IMG/VR virus record: IMGVR_UViG_3300035158_000222
Coordinates: 35,955 to 99,954 of that record
From: a virus
Strand: one strand, 5' to 3'
DNA length: 64,000 nucleotides
Shown one piece after another: positions 41,691 through 50,245 of the stretch. Each line of letters starts with the position of its first letter. Position 1 is the stretch's first letter. The notes beneath the pieces are model-generated. The model did no database searches, was not told the origin of the DNA, and saw nothing but the letters and a program-made list of their open reading frames with translations. A program made the translations under genes and the position numbers.

Positions 41691-42373
41691 AAAAACCAGA
41701 AAAGGAACTGCCAAGGTGGCAGATAGTAGCAATCCGGATAGATATCTGGACTTACCTGAGGATAAGCAAAGTGATAATCTGGATAGCTCACAAGACAAAC
41801 AAACACAAACATAAACAAATGGTCTTCCTGTTATCGGCCGTACTCGTAGCTTTGTTCACGAACGTGGGTAGCTGGCTTATAATAGATGAGGCCCTAGGTA
41901 TCGAGCTATTCTTTGTGGCAATCATCGTTTCTATCTTCATAGCAATAATTGTTTGGAAGCTTGCTTTCCACTTGAAGAAAACCGAGAAGTATAATCCAAT
42001 CTGGGAGGATCGTAAGAACCCGAACCATCAGAAGATTGGGACGGAGACTGCAGCATTAATGCTGGTAGTTCATGCTAGATCTCGATGCATCACTGTACCG
42101 CTCCTGCATTTGATCGTGTTTTATTTCATGACCATAATGGGAGCACTTGCACTATCCGGAGACATCGGTGGCATTCTAAGTCTACTACTGTTCTTCTTCT
42201 GGTTCAGTGCTAACTATCTTGAGGTCTACATTGATTGCATATGTGACCTAGGTGACCCCCCAAAAAAGAAAGACAAATCAAAAGCAAAATCAAAACAAGC
42301 TCTTACAAATTTACAACAGAAGGTTTGGGACAAGCTTGTCGGAGACATGGCTCCTGCCCCAAGCCCCTGCTAA
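41687..42373 (+). CDS. Multi-span membrane protein
   Basis: The product has 228 residues. About four membrane helices are visible: residues 45-65 (MVFLLSAVLVALFTNVGSWLI), 72-92, 134-155 and 160-180. The basic C-terminal tail (PPKKKDKSKAKSKQ) should be cytoplasmic. Membrane proteins of this size in phages include superinfection-exclusion and lysis proteins, but no family could be assigned. It lies directly upstream of the MoxR gene. Confidence 0.65.
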   Translation: MKKPEKELPRWQIVAIRIDIWTYLRISKVIIWIAHKTNKHKHKQMVFLLSAVLVALFTNVGSWLIIDEALGIELFFVAIIVSIFIAIIVWKLAFHLKKTEKYNPIWEDRKNPNHQKIGTETAALMLVVHARSRCITVPLLHLIVFYFMTIMGALALSGDIGGILSLLLFFFWFSANYLEVYIDCICDLGDPPKKKDKSKAKSKQALTNLQQKVWDKLVGDMAPAPSPC

Positions 42374-42379
42374 AGAACT

Positions 42380-43504
42380 ATGAAAAAGACTGTAAACCTG
42401 CAGCAGGTTAACATCAGACAGCTCAAATCCGTGCTCCCCCACTTTTTCTTCAACAGGATACCGTTGTATCTCTGGGGCAGGCCGTCAACTGGGAAGACCA
42501 GTGCCGTAAGGCAGTTCGCCCAGGAGGAGGCAAAGCGCCGAGGTCTTAAGTATTCTGAGGATAAGTTCGGAGAGAAGTTCTTTACCATGAAGGTCATTAC
42601 TCTATCCCAGTTCGATTCTCCCGATCTCAGAGGAATGCCAGAGGTAGTAGAGACTGATCACGGGAAGGTCACTGAATTCGTACCAACTGCTGAACTTCCA
42701 AGGGAAGGCCAGGGAATATTATTCTTTGATGAAATGAATCTGGCGGATGATACCACCCGTGCGGCGTGCTATCAGATTATCCTCGAGGGCAGATATGGTT
42801 CCCTACCGGCAGTAAAGAATAAGAACGGAAAGGATTCTTACTGGAGAGTAGCTGCCAGTAATACAGAGAATGATTTCTGCAGCGTAAATGTGACATCTCT
42901 CGCACTGCTCCGGAGGTTTTCACATCTCGAGGTAATGCTGAATGTGGATGAAGTAGTGCAGTATTTCATGAGAAAAGGTCATGACCCCCGTGTAGTGGCA
43001 TTCATGAAGAACTTCGCTGAAGATCTTTTCCCGCAGAAATGGGATGAGAAACTCCTGGATAATAAAGCCAATCCGTTTCCCAGTACCTGGGAGAATCTGG
43101 CTACTATGATCCCGAATATCCAGGACGACGAGATGCTGTTTCACCTTGCAGCATCATGCGTCGGTGCCCCAGTAGCGTCAAAGTTCGTTGACTATGCTAA
43201 GCTTATCCAGACCCTGGATATGAAGAAGATCCTTTCTGACCCCAAGAAAGAGATCGGTAAGCTTAAGAAGCATGGCGACAGGGCATCCTTGCTTTATGCC
43301 GTGATATTTAATATCGCAAACCGGTGGCATAAGAAGGAGAAGATTGTCACTGGCCAGAAGGTCATTGACATTGCCAACGAGCTGCCGGTCGAATTCGCAA
43401 CTTCTTTCGTCCAGAATGTAGCGAATACGCGGCTCAATGAACTGACCAAGGTTAAAGGATTTGATAATCTCTTAACGAAGTTTGGGCGATACTTCGACAT
43501 CTAG
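42380..43504 (+). CDS. MoxR-type AAA+ ATPase
   Basis: The product has 374 residues. Walker A is GRPSTGKTS (residues about 33-41), the Walker B region ILFFDEMN (about 113-120), followed by sensor-1 ASN and an arginine-rich segment (LALLRRFSHL). The DSPDLRGMPE loop and the helical C-terminal part match MoxR-class chaperone ATPases. These pair with VWA-domain proteins to remodel or load metal into target complexes. The VWA partner lies two genes downstream. Confidence 0.88.
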   Translation: MKKTVNLQQVNIRQLKSVLPHFFFNRIPLYLWGRPSTGKTSAVRQFAQEEAKRRGLKYSEDKFGEKFFTMKVITLSQFDSPDLRGMPEVVETDHGKVTEFVPTAELPREGQGILFFDEMNLADDTTRAACYQIILEGRYGSLPAVKNKNGKDSYWRVAASNTENDFCSVNVTSLALLRRFSHLEVMLNVDEVVQYFMRKGHDPRVVAFMKNFAEDLFPQKWDEKLLDNKANPFPSTWENLATMIPNIQDDEMLFHLAASCVGAPVASKFVDYAKLIQTLDMKKILSDPKKEIGKLKKHGDRASLLYAVIFNIANRWHKKEKIVTGQKVIDIANELPVEFATSFVQNVANTRLNELTKVKGFDNLLTKFGRYFDI

Positions 43505-43505
43505 T

Positions 43506-43853
43506 ATGGGAAGTAGAAAACAAATTCTCCCAGATAATATAGACCAGTCAAAGAACAACGAACATACTGTATATAAGATCGAGATTGGATATCACAAGCT
43601 CTGTACTACTGATAAGGAGGCAGCATTCAAGGTCTGGCAGGCACTAGCAGATAATTTCTTTGAACTCAAGGACCTGAATAGCGGCGACTATAGTGGACCT
43701 AGGTTCAATCATCGTGATCCGGTAAACGTGAAGCTAGCAGGAGAGAGAGAAAAGATCTGGGATTCTTATGAAGATGCCAAGCGGGCACACGTTGCCTACT
43801 CGGCACTAAAGCCTCAGCCTGGAAAAGAAAAGGCTGACGATTCAACATCATGA
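43506..43853 (+). CDS. Small protein between MoxR and VWA genes
   Basis: The product has 115 residues from ATG 43506 (MGSRKQILPDNIDQSK). A beta-hairpin region (YKIEIGYHKLCTTDKEAAFKVWQAL) precedes a charged helical tail. Its stop overlaps the VWA start in ATGA, so the three genes are probably made together. It may be a cofactor of the MoxR-VWA machine; unrecognised family. Confidence 0.6.
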   Translation: MGSRKQILPDNIDQSKNNEHTVYKIEIGYHKLCTTDKEAAFKVWQALADNFFELKDLNSGDYSGPRFNHRDPVNVKLAGEREKIWDSYEDAKRAHVAYSALKPQPGKEKADDSTS

Positions 43854-45037
43854 ACATCGAAGATAGAATCAAGAAAGCCAAGATCTGGCTGATCACCAAA
43901 CGTCCATGGTTCGGCCAGCTATCTTGTTATGTCAATGAGATCAAGAATGATAAGATTCCTACTGCGGCGATAGATCTCAAAGGCAACATGTATTACAACC
44001 CGGAGTGGATGGATAGTCTTAAAGACGAAGAGTTAAGGGGAGTGCTCATGCATGAGATCCTGCACTTGGCATTCCTGCATATCCCGAGGTGTGGGGACAG
44101 GGATAAATTAATCTGGAATGTAGTGGCTGATCTGAAAGTTAACATGGAAATCATAAACGAGCATGGCGTGGATATTTCCAAGGAAGCAATCAGACCTAAC
44201 CGCAACAGTGATTCTGCTATCCTGGATAACCACACTATACGCAAGGTTTCTGATAAGACTGCAGAGAATGTCTATACTGAAGTTCGCAGGAAGATGAAGA
44301 GTGCACCATCTAACTATGTGCCTGATCTGATCATTGTTGCCAACACGCCGCAAGAGGAAGAGGATCTCAAGAAGAAAGGCTTCAAACCGGTGAAAGCCTC
44401 TCAAGCTGGCAAGCTCAGCAGGAACTGGCAGTCTCGTGTCTTTTCCGCCAGCCAAACAGCTAAAGGAGACATGCCAGAAGGAGTAAAGCGAGAGCTATTT
44501 AAACTCGAGCAAGGTGAACTCCCGTGGCACAACATCCTTAAGACTAGATTCAGGAAGCTTGCAGTCAAGCATTCCTGGAAGAAGCCGAGCAAACGGTATC
44601 TGCCCTGGTACTTCCCTGGACGTACAAGGAACGAGGGAATAAAGGTCGTCGGGGCAATCGATACTTCAGGTTCGATGAGCAAGGACCAGATATCTAAAGC
44701 AGTAAATGAACTGTATGGACTGACCAGAGCATTCCAATTCCTGGATCTATGGGTGATGGACTGTGATGCGGCAGTGTATAATACAAAGAAGACAAAGCAG
44801 CATGAGCTGGCCAACCTGATCCTGCAAGGCGGCGGAGGAACTGACTTCCGTCCTGTGTTTAACTGGATCAAGAAGGAGCTAAGCGATGATATTGACTGTC
44901 TTCTGTTCTTCACTGATCTCTATGGAGATTTTCCAGGGAAGAAGCCGCCGTACGAAACCTTCTGGATCACTGATACGAAGAATCATGATATCCCGTTTGG
45001 CCGCAAGCTGATGCTTGAGGGCGATATAGAAAACTAA
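43850..45037 (+). CDS. VWA-domain protein with metallopeptidase-like N-terminus
   Basis: The product has 395 residues. The N-terminal domain holds HEILHLAFLH (residues about 68-77), an HExxH zinc site as in the DUF2201 putative metallopeptidase domain. The C-terminal half is a von Willebrand A domain with the MIDAS motif DTSGSMS (about 269-275) and a later GGGGTDF. This fusion accompanies MoxR ATPases in bacteria. It could cut or remodel host proteins or assemble phage parts. Both metal-site motifs are intact. Confidence 0.85.
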   Translation: MNIEDRIKKAKIWLITKRPWFGQLSCYVNEIKNDKIPTAAIDLKGNMYYNPEWMDSLKDEELRGVLMHEILHLAFLHIPRCGDRDKLIWNVVADLKVNMEIINEHGVDISKEAIRPNRNSDSAILDNHTIRKVSDKTAENVYTEVRRKMKSAPSNYVPDLIIVANTPQEEEDLKKKGFKPVKASQAGKLSRNWQSRVFSASQTAKGDMPEGVKRELFKLEQGELPWHNILKTRFRKLAVKHSWKKPSKRYLPWYFPGRTRNEGIKVVGAIDTSGSMSKDQISKAVNELYGLTRAFQFLDLWVMDCDAAVYNTKKTKQHELANLILQGGGGTDFRPVFNWIKKELSDDIDCLLFFTDLYGDFPGKKPPYETFWITDTKNHDIPFGRKLMLEGDIEN

Positions 45038-45038
45038 T

Positions 45039-45079
45039 ATGCATGGTTCCCCGTCTGAGAGCAGGCGGGGAGCCTGCAT
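45039..45079 (+). other. 17-bp intercistronic hairpin
   Basis: ATGCA at 45039 begins an inverted repeat that pairs through to TGCAT at 45079, with one bulged T, two T-G pairs and a GAGAGC loop. It fills the gap between the VWA stop and the next ATG. No T-run follows, so it may act in mRNA processing, stability or partial attenuation. Confidence 0.75.
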
Positions 45080-45087
45080 TAAACCTT

Positions 45088-46077
45088 ATGAGCTTACATC
45101 AAAAGCTAATCGATATTCGTCTGGCCAAGGGTGAATATCACCATCTGCAGAAGAGATTCTACGCAGAGCTAGCTGTTAGATTCCCGTATATTATGACCAG
45201 GGATATGAAGAAGCTAAGCATGAAACTGTCCGAAGAGATGGATATATTCCTGTGTGCATGTCTGAAGTACAAGTCCACCAGGATTGAGCTGGAGACCGAG
45301 AAGAAGAAGTGGAGGGCCGGTACTCATGGAGTACTACCGGTGATTGTTTCAAGGAAGCCAGGAATGAGATACAAGCATTCAGAGATAAAAGACATTGATC
45401 TGATAGACCGCAGATTATTTTTTAAGTCACGGTTAAAGCTATATAGTAAGTACCTCAAGAAGGAAGACGACAGCATCTCTAAACGGATGATGGTTGACTT
45501 TATGCCCATGACTACTCATGGATCAGTGCACCAGGATAAGTTCCAGGACTTCGTAGATCTTCAGCATGATATAGTTAAGTCTCTTCCTGATATCTATGGG
45601 TATATCCCGTCCAGTGAGGACCATAATCTCAACAATCTATACTATTATAACCCATATCATTACAGTGACACTATGAACCCAAAGGAGATAGATGGAAAGA
45701 CCATTAATCAGTGCTACGGTGAGGCAGTAACTGATAATCTGATACTATATTTTCTCCCGAGGTCAATATGTTTCAACCTTCTATCGGATAAGAAGGACGA
45801 AGACGAGAGTAACTCGCACGAAGTAAGTATCAGATGTCCAATGGAGGGTATCACTGACTATGGTAGTGACGAGGAGATCGACTATTTGAAGCATAGGCCT
45901 ATGCAAAATCCTCTTCACACGATGCTAAAGGAGATCATCTCTAACTTCGACAGGATCCGGGAGATCATGGAGAAGACTGAAAAGCATAAGCAGGAGACCT
46001 ATGTCCAGTGTATGTCATATATGAAACGTGCTAAGAAAGTAACCACACCATTCAAGGTGTTAAACGAACTCTTATGA
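45088..46077 (+). CDS. Large hypothetical protein
   Basis: The product has 329 residues from ATG 45088 (MSLHQKLIDIRLAKG); upstream in-frame codons would lie in the hairpin. It is mostly helical, with a Tyr/Asn-rich middle (LNNLYYYNPYHYSDTM). No metal, nucleotide or membrane motif was seen. Its stop overlaps the next start in ATGA. It is one of the two largest unknowns of the early block. Confidence 0.6.
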   Translation: MSLHQKLIDIRLAKGEYHHLQKRFYAELAVRFPYIMTRDMKKLSMKLSEEMDIFLCACLKYKSTRIELETEKKKWRAGTHGVLPVIVSRKPGMRYKHSEIKDIDLIDRRLFFKSRLKLYSKYLKKEDDSISKRMMVDFMPMTTHGSVHQDKFQDFVDLQHDIVKSLPDIYGYIPSSEDHNLNNLYYYNPYHYSDTMNPKEIDGKTINQCYGEAVTDNLILYFLPRSICFNLLSDKKDEDESNSHEVSIRCPMEGITDYGSDEEIDYLKHRPMQNPLHTMLKEIISNFDRIREIMEKTEKHKQETYVQCMSYMKRAKKVTTPFKVLNELL

Positions 46078-46871
46078 AGGGAAAAATCGAGGATATCAAA
46101 AACAGGTATGAGCTGTATAGCCATAAATGCAGCATGAAGAATAAGCTTGAGTCAGAGATCGAACGACTGGATGATAAGATAACCAAGGGAATTAGAAGCC
46201 TCTTTTCCGAGGATGTAAAGAAGTTCGCGGACAACTATAAGGAGGGTAACTCAGTTATCGATGATGCCATTGATGGTATGCGGGACGAATGGCGCGTGCT
46301 TGCAGCGTCCTGCTGTGCTATCACGAAGTCATTCGAGATAAGCGATTGGAGAGGACGAGCTATCTATCTACATAAGGAATACGGCTTCAAGAGGTTCCGT
46401 GAGTATAGAGCCTGGGATCCGTTCCGGTACTCAATGCATACTGCCAGAAACAATGAGTATGATTTCAAGTGGGATAATTATATGCATATATTTACCAGGG
46501 ATAATCAGAAACTGGAGCTACATAAGATGGTTAATAATCCCAGAGTGAATCAGAAGAAGGCACAGGCATTGTTTACTATGACTAATACAATGTGCAAGCT
46601 TCTCATGGACTTGAATAAGCTATGCAGTAAGTACGAAGAGCAACTTCGGAATGCGAATCATTACCTGTCAGATAGTCTCTACTTCGATGATAGGGATGAC
46701 TTTAAAGCGATGATTAAGGATGCACAGAAAGCATCCAAGACTTTGACTAACGCGTTAGGAGAATTCAAGTCTCTCTCTAATGCCTGGCATACGGAGTGGG
46801 AATTCTACCGTAAATTCAATACAGAATATAAGGTTCTCATACAGTTGACTGGCAAAGAGCTCAAGTCATAA
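46074..46871 (+). CDS. Large helical hypothetical protein, last of the early block
   Basis: The product has 265 residues, MKGKIEDIKNRYELYSHKC, largely alpha-helical with coiled-coil-like ends (residues 1-45 and 165-250). It is coupled to the gene before by a 4-base overlap. A strong terminator follows nine bases after the stop. No family recognised; coupled production suggests it forms a complex with the 329-residue protein. Confidence 0.6.
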   Translation: MKGKIEDIKNRYELYSHKCSMKNKLESEIERLDDKITKGIRSLFSEDVKKFADNYKEGNSVIDDAIDGMRDEWRVLAASCCAITKSFEISDWRGRAIYLHKEYGFKRFREYRAWDPFRYSMHTARNNEYDFKWDNYMHIFTRDNQKLELHKMVNNPRVNQKKAQALFTMTNTMCKLLMDLNKLCSKYEEQLRNANHYLSDSLYFDDRDDFKAMIKDAQKASKTLTNALGEFKSLSNAWHTEWEFYRKFNTEYKVLIQLTGKELKS

Positions 46872-46879
46872 GAAGGCAG

Positions 46880-46913
46880 GCGGGGTGTTTGATTACACCT
46901 CGCTTGTTTTTTT
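46880..46913 (+). terminator. Intrinsic terminator of the early operon
   Basis: Nine-base-pair stem GCGGGGTGT (46880-46888) with ACACCTCGC (46895-46903), six-base loop, then TTGTTTTTTT. The T-tract doubles as the -35 region of the next promoter. Confidence 0.88.
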
Positions 46914-46932
46914 ATGAAAAGAATGTTATACT
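46904..46932 (+). promoter_or_regulatory. Sigma70-like promoter of the packaging operon
   Basis: -35 TTGTTT (46904-46909), 17-base spacer, -10 TATACT (46927-46932). Predicted start near 46939, giving a 39-base leader before the ATG at 46978. The -35 is embedded in the terminator T-tract, joining operon end and operon start. Confidence 0.65.
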
Positions 46933-46977
46933 ATAAGCAACCACGGTTTTATATTTAAAAACTACAGTCCACAAAAC

Positions 46978-47241
46978 ATGGATAAGAGCAAAGAAATAAA
47001 AGTCGTGCCTCCAAAGCCGACCAAGAAAAAGGGGAAGGCCAAGCCTAAGCATAAAGAGATCTACTTGCATTCACTTGTAGCTCTGGCAGCCCTCTGGCTA
47101 GCCATTTTTGTCTTAGTATCAATCATTCAAATGCCATGGTATATGCGCATTCTGGCTCTAATATTAGGGTCATTTTTAGTTTTCGACATACACCATTCTA
47201 TCAAGCATTATGTCAAATCCAGGGGACAAAGCTCTAATTAA
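46978..47241 (+). CDS. Two-span membrane protein ahead of the terminase
   Basis: The product has 87 residues. A basic start (PPKPTKKKGKAKPKHKE) is followed by two membrane helices at about 30-48 and 52-70. Size and layout are like holins, but the lysis partner is not visible, and position at the head of a packaging operon is unusual for one. It overlaps the small terminase gene by 32 bases. Confidence 0.6.
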   Translation: MDKSKEIKVVPPKPTKKKGKAKPKHKEIYLHSLVALAALWLAIFVLVSIIQMPWYMRILALILGSFLVFDIHHSIKHYVKSRGQSSN

Positions 47242-47797
47242 ATACAAAGCGGAAGAGAAGAAGTTCTGGAACAGTAGCCAGAACCTAAATGTGTACAATC
47301 TTTTCGTCCAGGGTAAGGCGATAGTTGATATTGCAGGCACCCTGAAGATGCGCCCTGTAACTGTGGAAAAGATAATCACTAGGAGTTTTTTTGTCAAAAG
47401 ACTCGAGCATCACCTGCGTGGAGTCATGTTTACTACCCAGGTAGCACAGATACTGGCGAAGGACAACATCTTCTCTAAACTTTGGGAGCGAGTACGGGAT
47501 AATATCGAAGATATCCCGCCTGAGATTTGCTTAAAAGAACTAACCAAGCTCTTCCCTCAGAAGAAAGATGGATTAATAATCAATCCCAAGAACATGAACA
47601 TATTCATGAAGGTTATGCAGGATACTCCACCCGAGAAACTGGGTGAGAGGCTGGAAGAAATAGAGGACGACTTCGGTTTTGAGGGGCTGGATGAGGATGA
47701 CAAAGCTAAATATCCTGAGCTGGAAGGGCCTAAAGACGATGGTATCAAACAAGGGGATCCTGAAGTGGATCAAACAAAAACAAATAAGGACGAATAA
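47210..47797 (+). CDS. Small terminase subunit (HTH DNA-binding)
   Basis: The product has 195 residues. Residues 26-60 (NVYNLFVQGKAIVDIAGTLKMRPVTVEKI) form a helix-turn-helix as in phage small terminases that recognise the packaging site. The middle is helical and the C-terminus acidic (EEIEDDFGFEGLDEDDK), suited to contact the large subunit. It lies directly upstream of and overlaps the large terminase, the usual order. The assignment rests on HTH plus position. Confidence 0.75.
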   Translation: MSNPGDKALIKYKAEEKKFWNSSQNLNVYNLFVQGKAIVDIAGTLKMRPVTVEKIITRSFFVKRLEHHLRGVMFTTQVAQILAKDNIFSKLWERVRDNIEDIPPEICLKELTKLFPQKKDGLIINPKNMNIFMKVMQDTPPEKLGERLEEIEDDFGFEGLDEDDKAKYPELEGPKDDGIKQGDPEVDQTKTNKDE

Positions 47798-50231
47798 GGG
47801 TCTTCCGGTAGAGTTCAGAGACCACGGATTCCTCCTGGATTACGTGCGCGATCCGCACAACCGCATTGTTGTGCGTAAATGCACGCACCCAGATACAAGG
47901 GTTCTTAGGTCTGATCTTAAATGGGTTAAGATAAAGAATCTCAATAAAGGAGATTCTTTAGTGGGGATTACAGAGAGCGCACCATCTGGACGTGGAGCCA
48001 GAAGGAGGTTCGAAGATACTGTAGTGCTTGATAAGTGGATTACAAACAAGAGAGCATTTAAGATGACTCTCGAAGATGGAAGAAGTATAATAGTATCAGA
48101 GGATCATCTGTTCCTTGCAATGAAATCAAAAGGCAGGGCCGGTAACCAATATGACTGGCATGAGCTAAGAAATCTTGATCCCGGTGACTACGTTCGGGTA
48201 GTCTTTGATGTATGGGATGGTCCAAACTACGAATGTGGCTGGATAGCTGGCATACTTGATGGTGAAGGATCACTTAAGGTATCAAGGAAGTCCGGAGGAT
48301 CTGACCTGGTTATATCACAGAGACCCGGAATAGTGTCCGACAGGATAGATAGATACCTCAAGAGTCGTAAGTTCAAGTATCATGTACGTGATGATGATAA
48401 GCCAGATAGTAATGGTCCAGTACGTAGATTTGTTCTGTCCAGAACAAGTGAGATCATTAGGCTACTTGGCAAGACACAGCCATCAAGATGGATAGGAAAG
48501 AAGTTCTGGCTCACCATGGCACTTGGAATGGCAGGACCGAAATCAAAGATGAAGATAGCCTCGATAGAATCTGCCGGTAGAGCAGATCTTGTGGACATCG
48601 AGACAAGTAATCACACGTTTATAGCTGAGGGTATAGTCACTCACAACTGTACACAGGTGGGAGCATCCTTTTCCACTAACATAAAGATGCTGCACCTGGG
48701 AGACCAGGCGCCACTGACTACTATATACACATTGCCTACATCGTCCGAGGCCAAGAACTTCGTACTTACAAAGTTTGATCCCATGGTAGAGAGATCACCA
48801 GGACTTCTTGAGATGGTACAGAAAGTTATTCTCCGTGAGAAGATCCTATACAACAGCGTAGTTAAACGCATCGGGCCCAGCTATTACTTCTTCCGTGGAT
48901 CCTGGACCACGTGGGGCGCGCAGTCCATTGATGCTGACGTCCTCGTGGTAGACGAACTCGACTTCCAGAGAGAAGACGTAAGACAAATGTGGGAAGAGCG
49001 GACCGAGGGATCCGCATCGCAGGATATTATCTACTGGATTGGATATCCAAGCATTCCTAACTTCGGCATTGAAGAGCTGTATGATTCGTCCGATCAGCGC
49101 CACTGGTATATAGAATGCGGCCATTGCTTCAAGCGACAGACTCTTACATTCCCGGAAAATATAGACTTCGCTAAAGAAATCTTCCAATGCAAGTTCTGCG
49201 CCGGCGAACTGACGCCCGAGATGCGCCGAAGAGGAATATGGAAAGCCCACAAACCAGGCCGACAGATACACGGATACTGGATCAATAAGCTTATGGCCCC
49301 GTGGATAACAGCCCCTAAGATCATTCATAGATTTAAAAACGACACCCCAAAGAAGTTCCATAACTATACGCTGGGCCTACCATTCCAGGATAAAGAGACT
49401 GAGATTACTGACGAGGTAGTCGAAAGATCCCTAATGGAAGAGGACAAATACATGGCCTGCAAGAGAGATGAGAAAGCTAAGATAATCCTGGGCATTGACC
49501 AAGGTGATATCTTTCACATCCTGGTAGCCATTGCCCTACCGGATAGATTAGTAGTAGTAGGGGCCCACGAGGAGGATTCTGAAGATAAGCTTGAGAAGCG
49601 AATCAAGTTCTACAATCCTGATATGGTAGTCATGGATATGTTCCCCAACCGTCATACTGCCAAGAAGATGCGCAGAAAGATAGGGGAGAATAAGTTCTTC
49701 ATGGGTAAGGAGCGCAACTGGTCAGAGACGTCCAAGCAGCGTAACTATTGGAGCACTAACAGATCGATGGGTGAGATCGGCATAGAGAGGACTGAGTCTA
49801 TCGACGCCATGATGGAATACATCATGAAAGGCGCCATCAGATTCAGACGTTCTATTCCGAACTTACTGAGTAAGGACAAACATAACCCAGGTGTCATTCA
49901 ACATATTAGAAATCTGGTACCTGATACCCAGGAGCGTTTCGGTAAATTGCGCAGAGTTTGGAAGAAGACTGGCCCAGAGCACTACGCGCATTCACTGAAC
50001 TTCCTGGTTGTTGCCTGCCACACATTGTTTCCTGGCTGGCAGTCACGAGAGATGATAGTCCCATCCTCTGACTTACTGGCTGTACCAAAGCCTAAGCCAT
50101 GGTACGTTAAGGATTTCGAACGAAGGACTAGATCACTATCGGGAAATGACACTGTCATTATCCCACAGGGGAGCGACCCCGTGGAGCCCGAGGACATAGT
50201 TCCGAGGAATCCAGGTGATATTTATTGCTAA
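47739..50231 (+). CDS. Large terminase (GpA-like) interrupted by an intein
   Basis: The product from ATG 47739 has 830 residues including a 256-residue intein; a start at 47679 is possible. The host protein reads IVVRK, then after splicing CTQVGAS, the Walker A-like K-x-x-Q-x-G-x-S of GpA-family terminases. Walker B is VLVVDELDF. A cysteine ribbon (CGHC...CKFC) lies between. The nuclease half shows GIDQGD, VVMDMFP and a late HSLNF, acidic and helical motifs of the RNase-H-like domain. It translocates DNA into heads and cuts it. Confidence 0.92.
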   Translation: MVSNKGILKWIKQKQIRTNKGLPVEFRDHGFLLDYVRDPHNRIVVRKCTHPDTRVLRSDLKWVKIKNLNKGDSLVGITESAPSGRGARRRFEDTVVLDKWITNKRAFKMTLEDGRSIIVSEDHLFLAMKSKGRAGNQYDWHELRNLDPGDYVRVVFDVWDGPNYECGWIAGILDGEGSLKVSRKSGGSDLVISQRPGIVSDRIDRYLKSRKFKYHVRDDDKPDSNGPVRRFVLSRTSEIIRLLGKTQPSRWIGKKFWLTMALGMAGPKSKMKIASIESAGRADLVDIETSNHTFIAEGIVTHNCTQVGASFSTNIKMLHLGDQAPLTTIYTLPTSSEAKNFVLTKFDPMVERSPGLLEMVQKVILREKILYNSVVKRIGPSYYFFRGSWTTWGAQSIDADVLVVDELDFQREDVRQMWEERTEGSASQDIIYWIGYPSIPNFGIEELYDSSDQRHWYIECGHCFKRQTLTFPENIDFAKEIFQCKFCAGELTPEMRRRGIWKAHKPGRQIHGYWINKLMAPWITAPKIIHRFKNDTPKKFHNYTLGLPFQDKETEITDEVVERSLMEEDKYMACKRDEKAKIILGIDQGDIFHILVAIALPDRLVVVGAHEEDSEDKLEKRIKFYNPDMVVMDMFPNRHTAKKMRRKIGENKFFMGKERNWSETSKQRNYWSTNRSMGEIGIERTESIDAMMEYIMKGAIRFRRSIPNLLSKDKHNPGVIQHIRNLVPDTQERFGKLRRVWKKTGPEHYAHSLNFLVVACHTLFPGWQSREMIVPSSDLLAVPKPKPWYVKDFERRTRSLSGNDTVIIPQGSDPVEPEDIVPRNPGDIYC
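47880..48647 (+). mobile_element. Intein with LAGLIDADG-type endonuclease in the terminase
   Basis: The intein starts at Cys (CTHPDTRV) and ends HTFIAEGIVTHN, with Cys as the next residue: all splicing residues (Cys1, block F/G His-Asn, Cys+1) are present. An N-terminal LEDGRSIIVSEDH matches block B. The endonuclease motif WIAGILDGEGSL is LAGLIDADG-like. The element is in frame and should remove itself from the protein. It sits at the ATPase P-loop, where most terminase inteins insert. Confidence 0.93.
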
Positions 50232-50245
50232 CTCGTACTTCGAGT

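Noticed and set aside
41608-41814. 68-residue plus-strand frame
   Set aside because: It overlaps two better-supported genes in other frames and its end reads like a shadow of the membrane-protein start.
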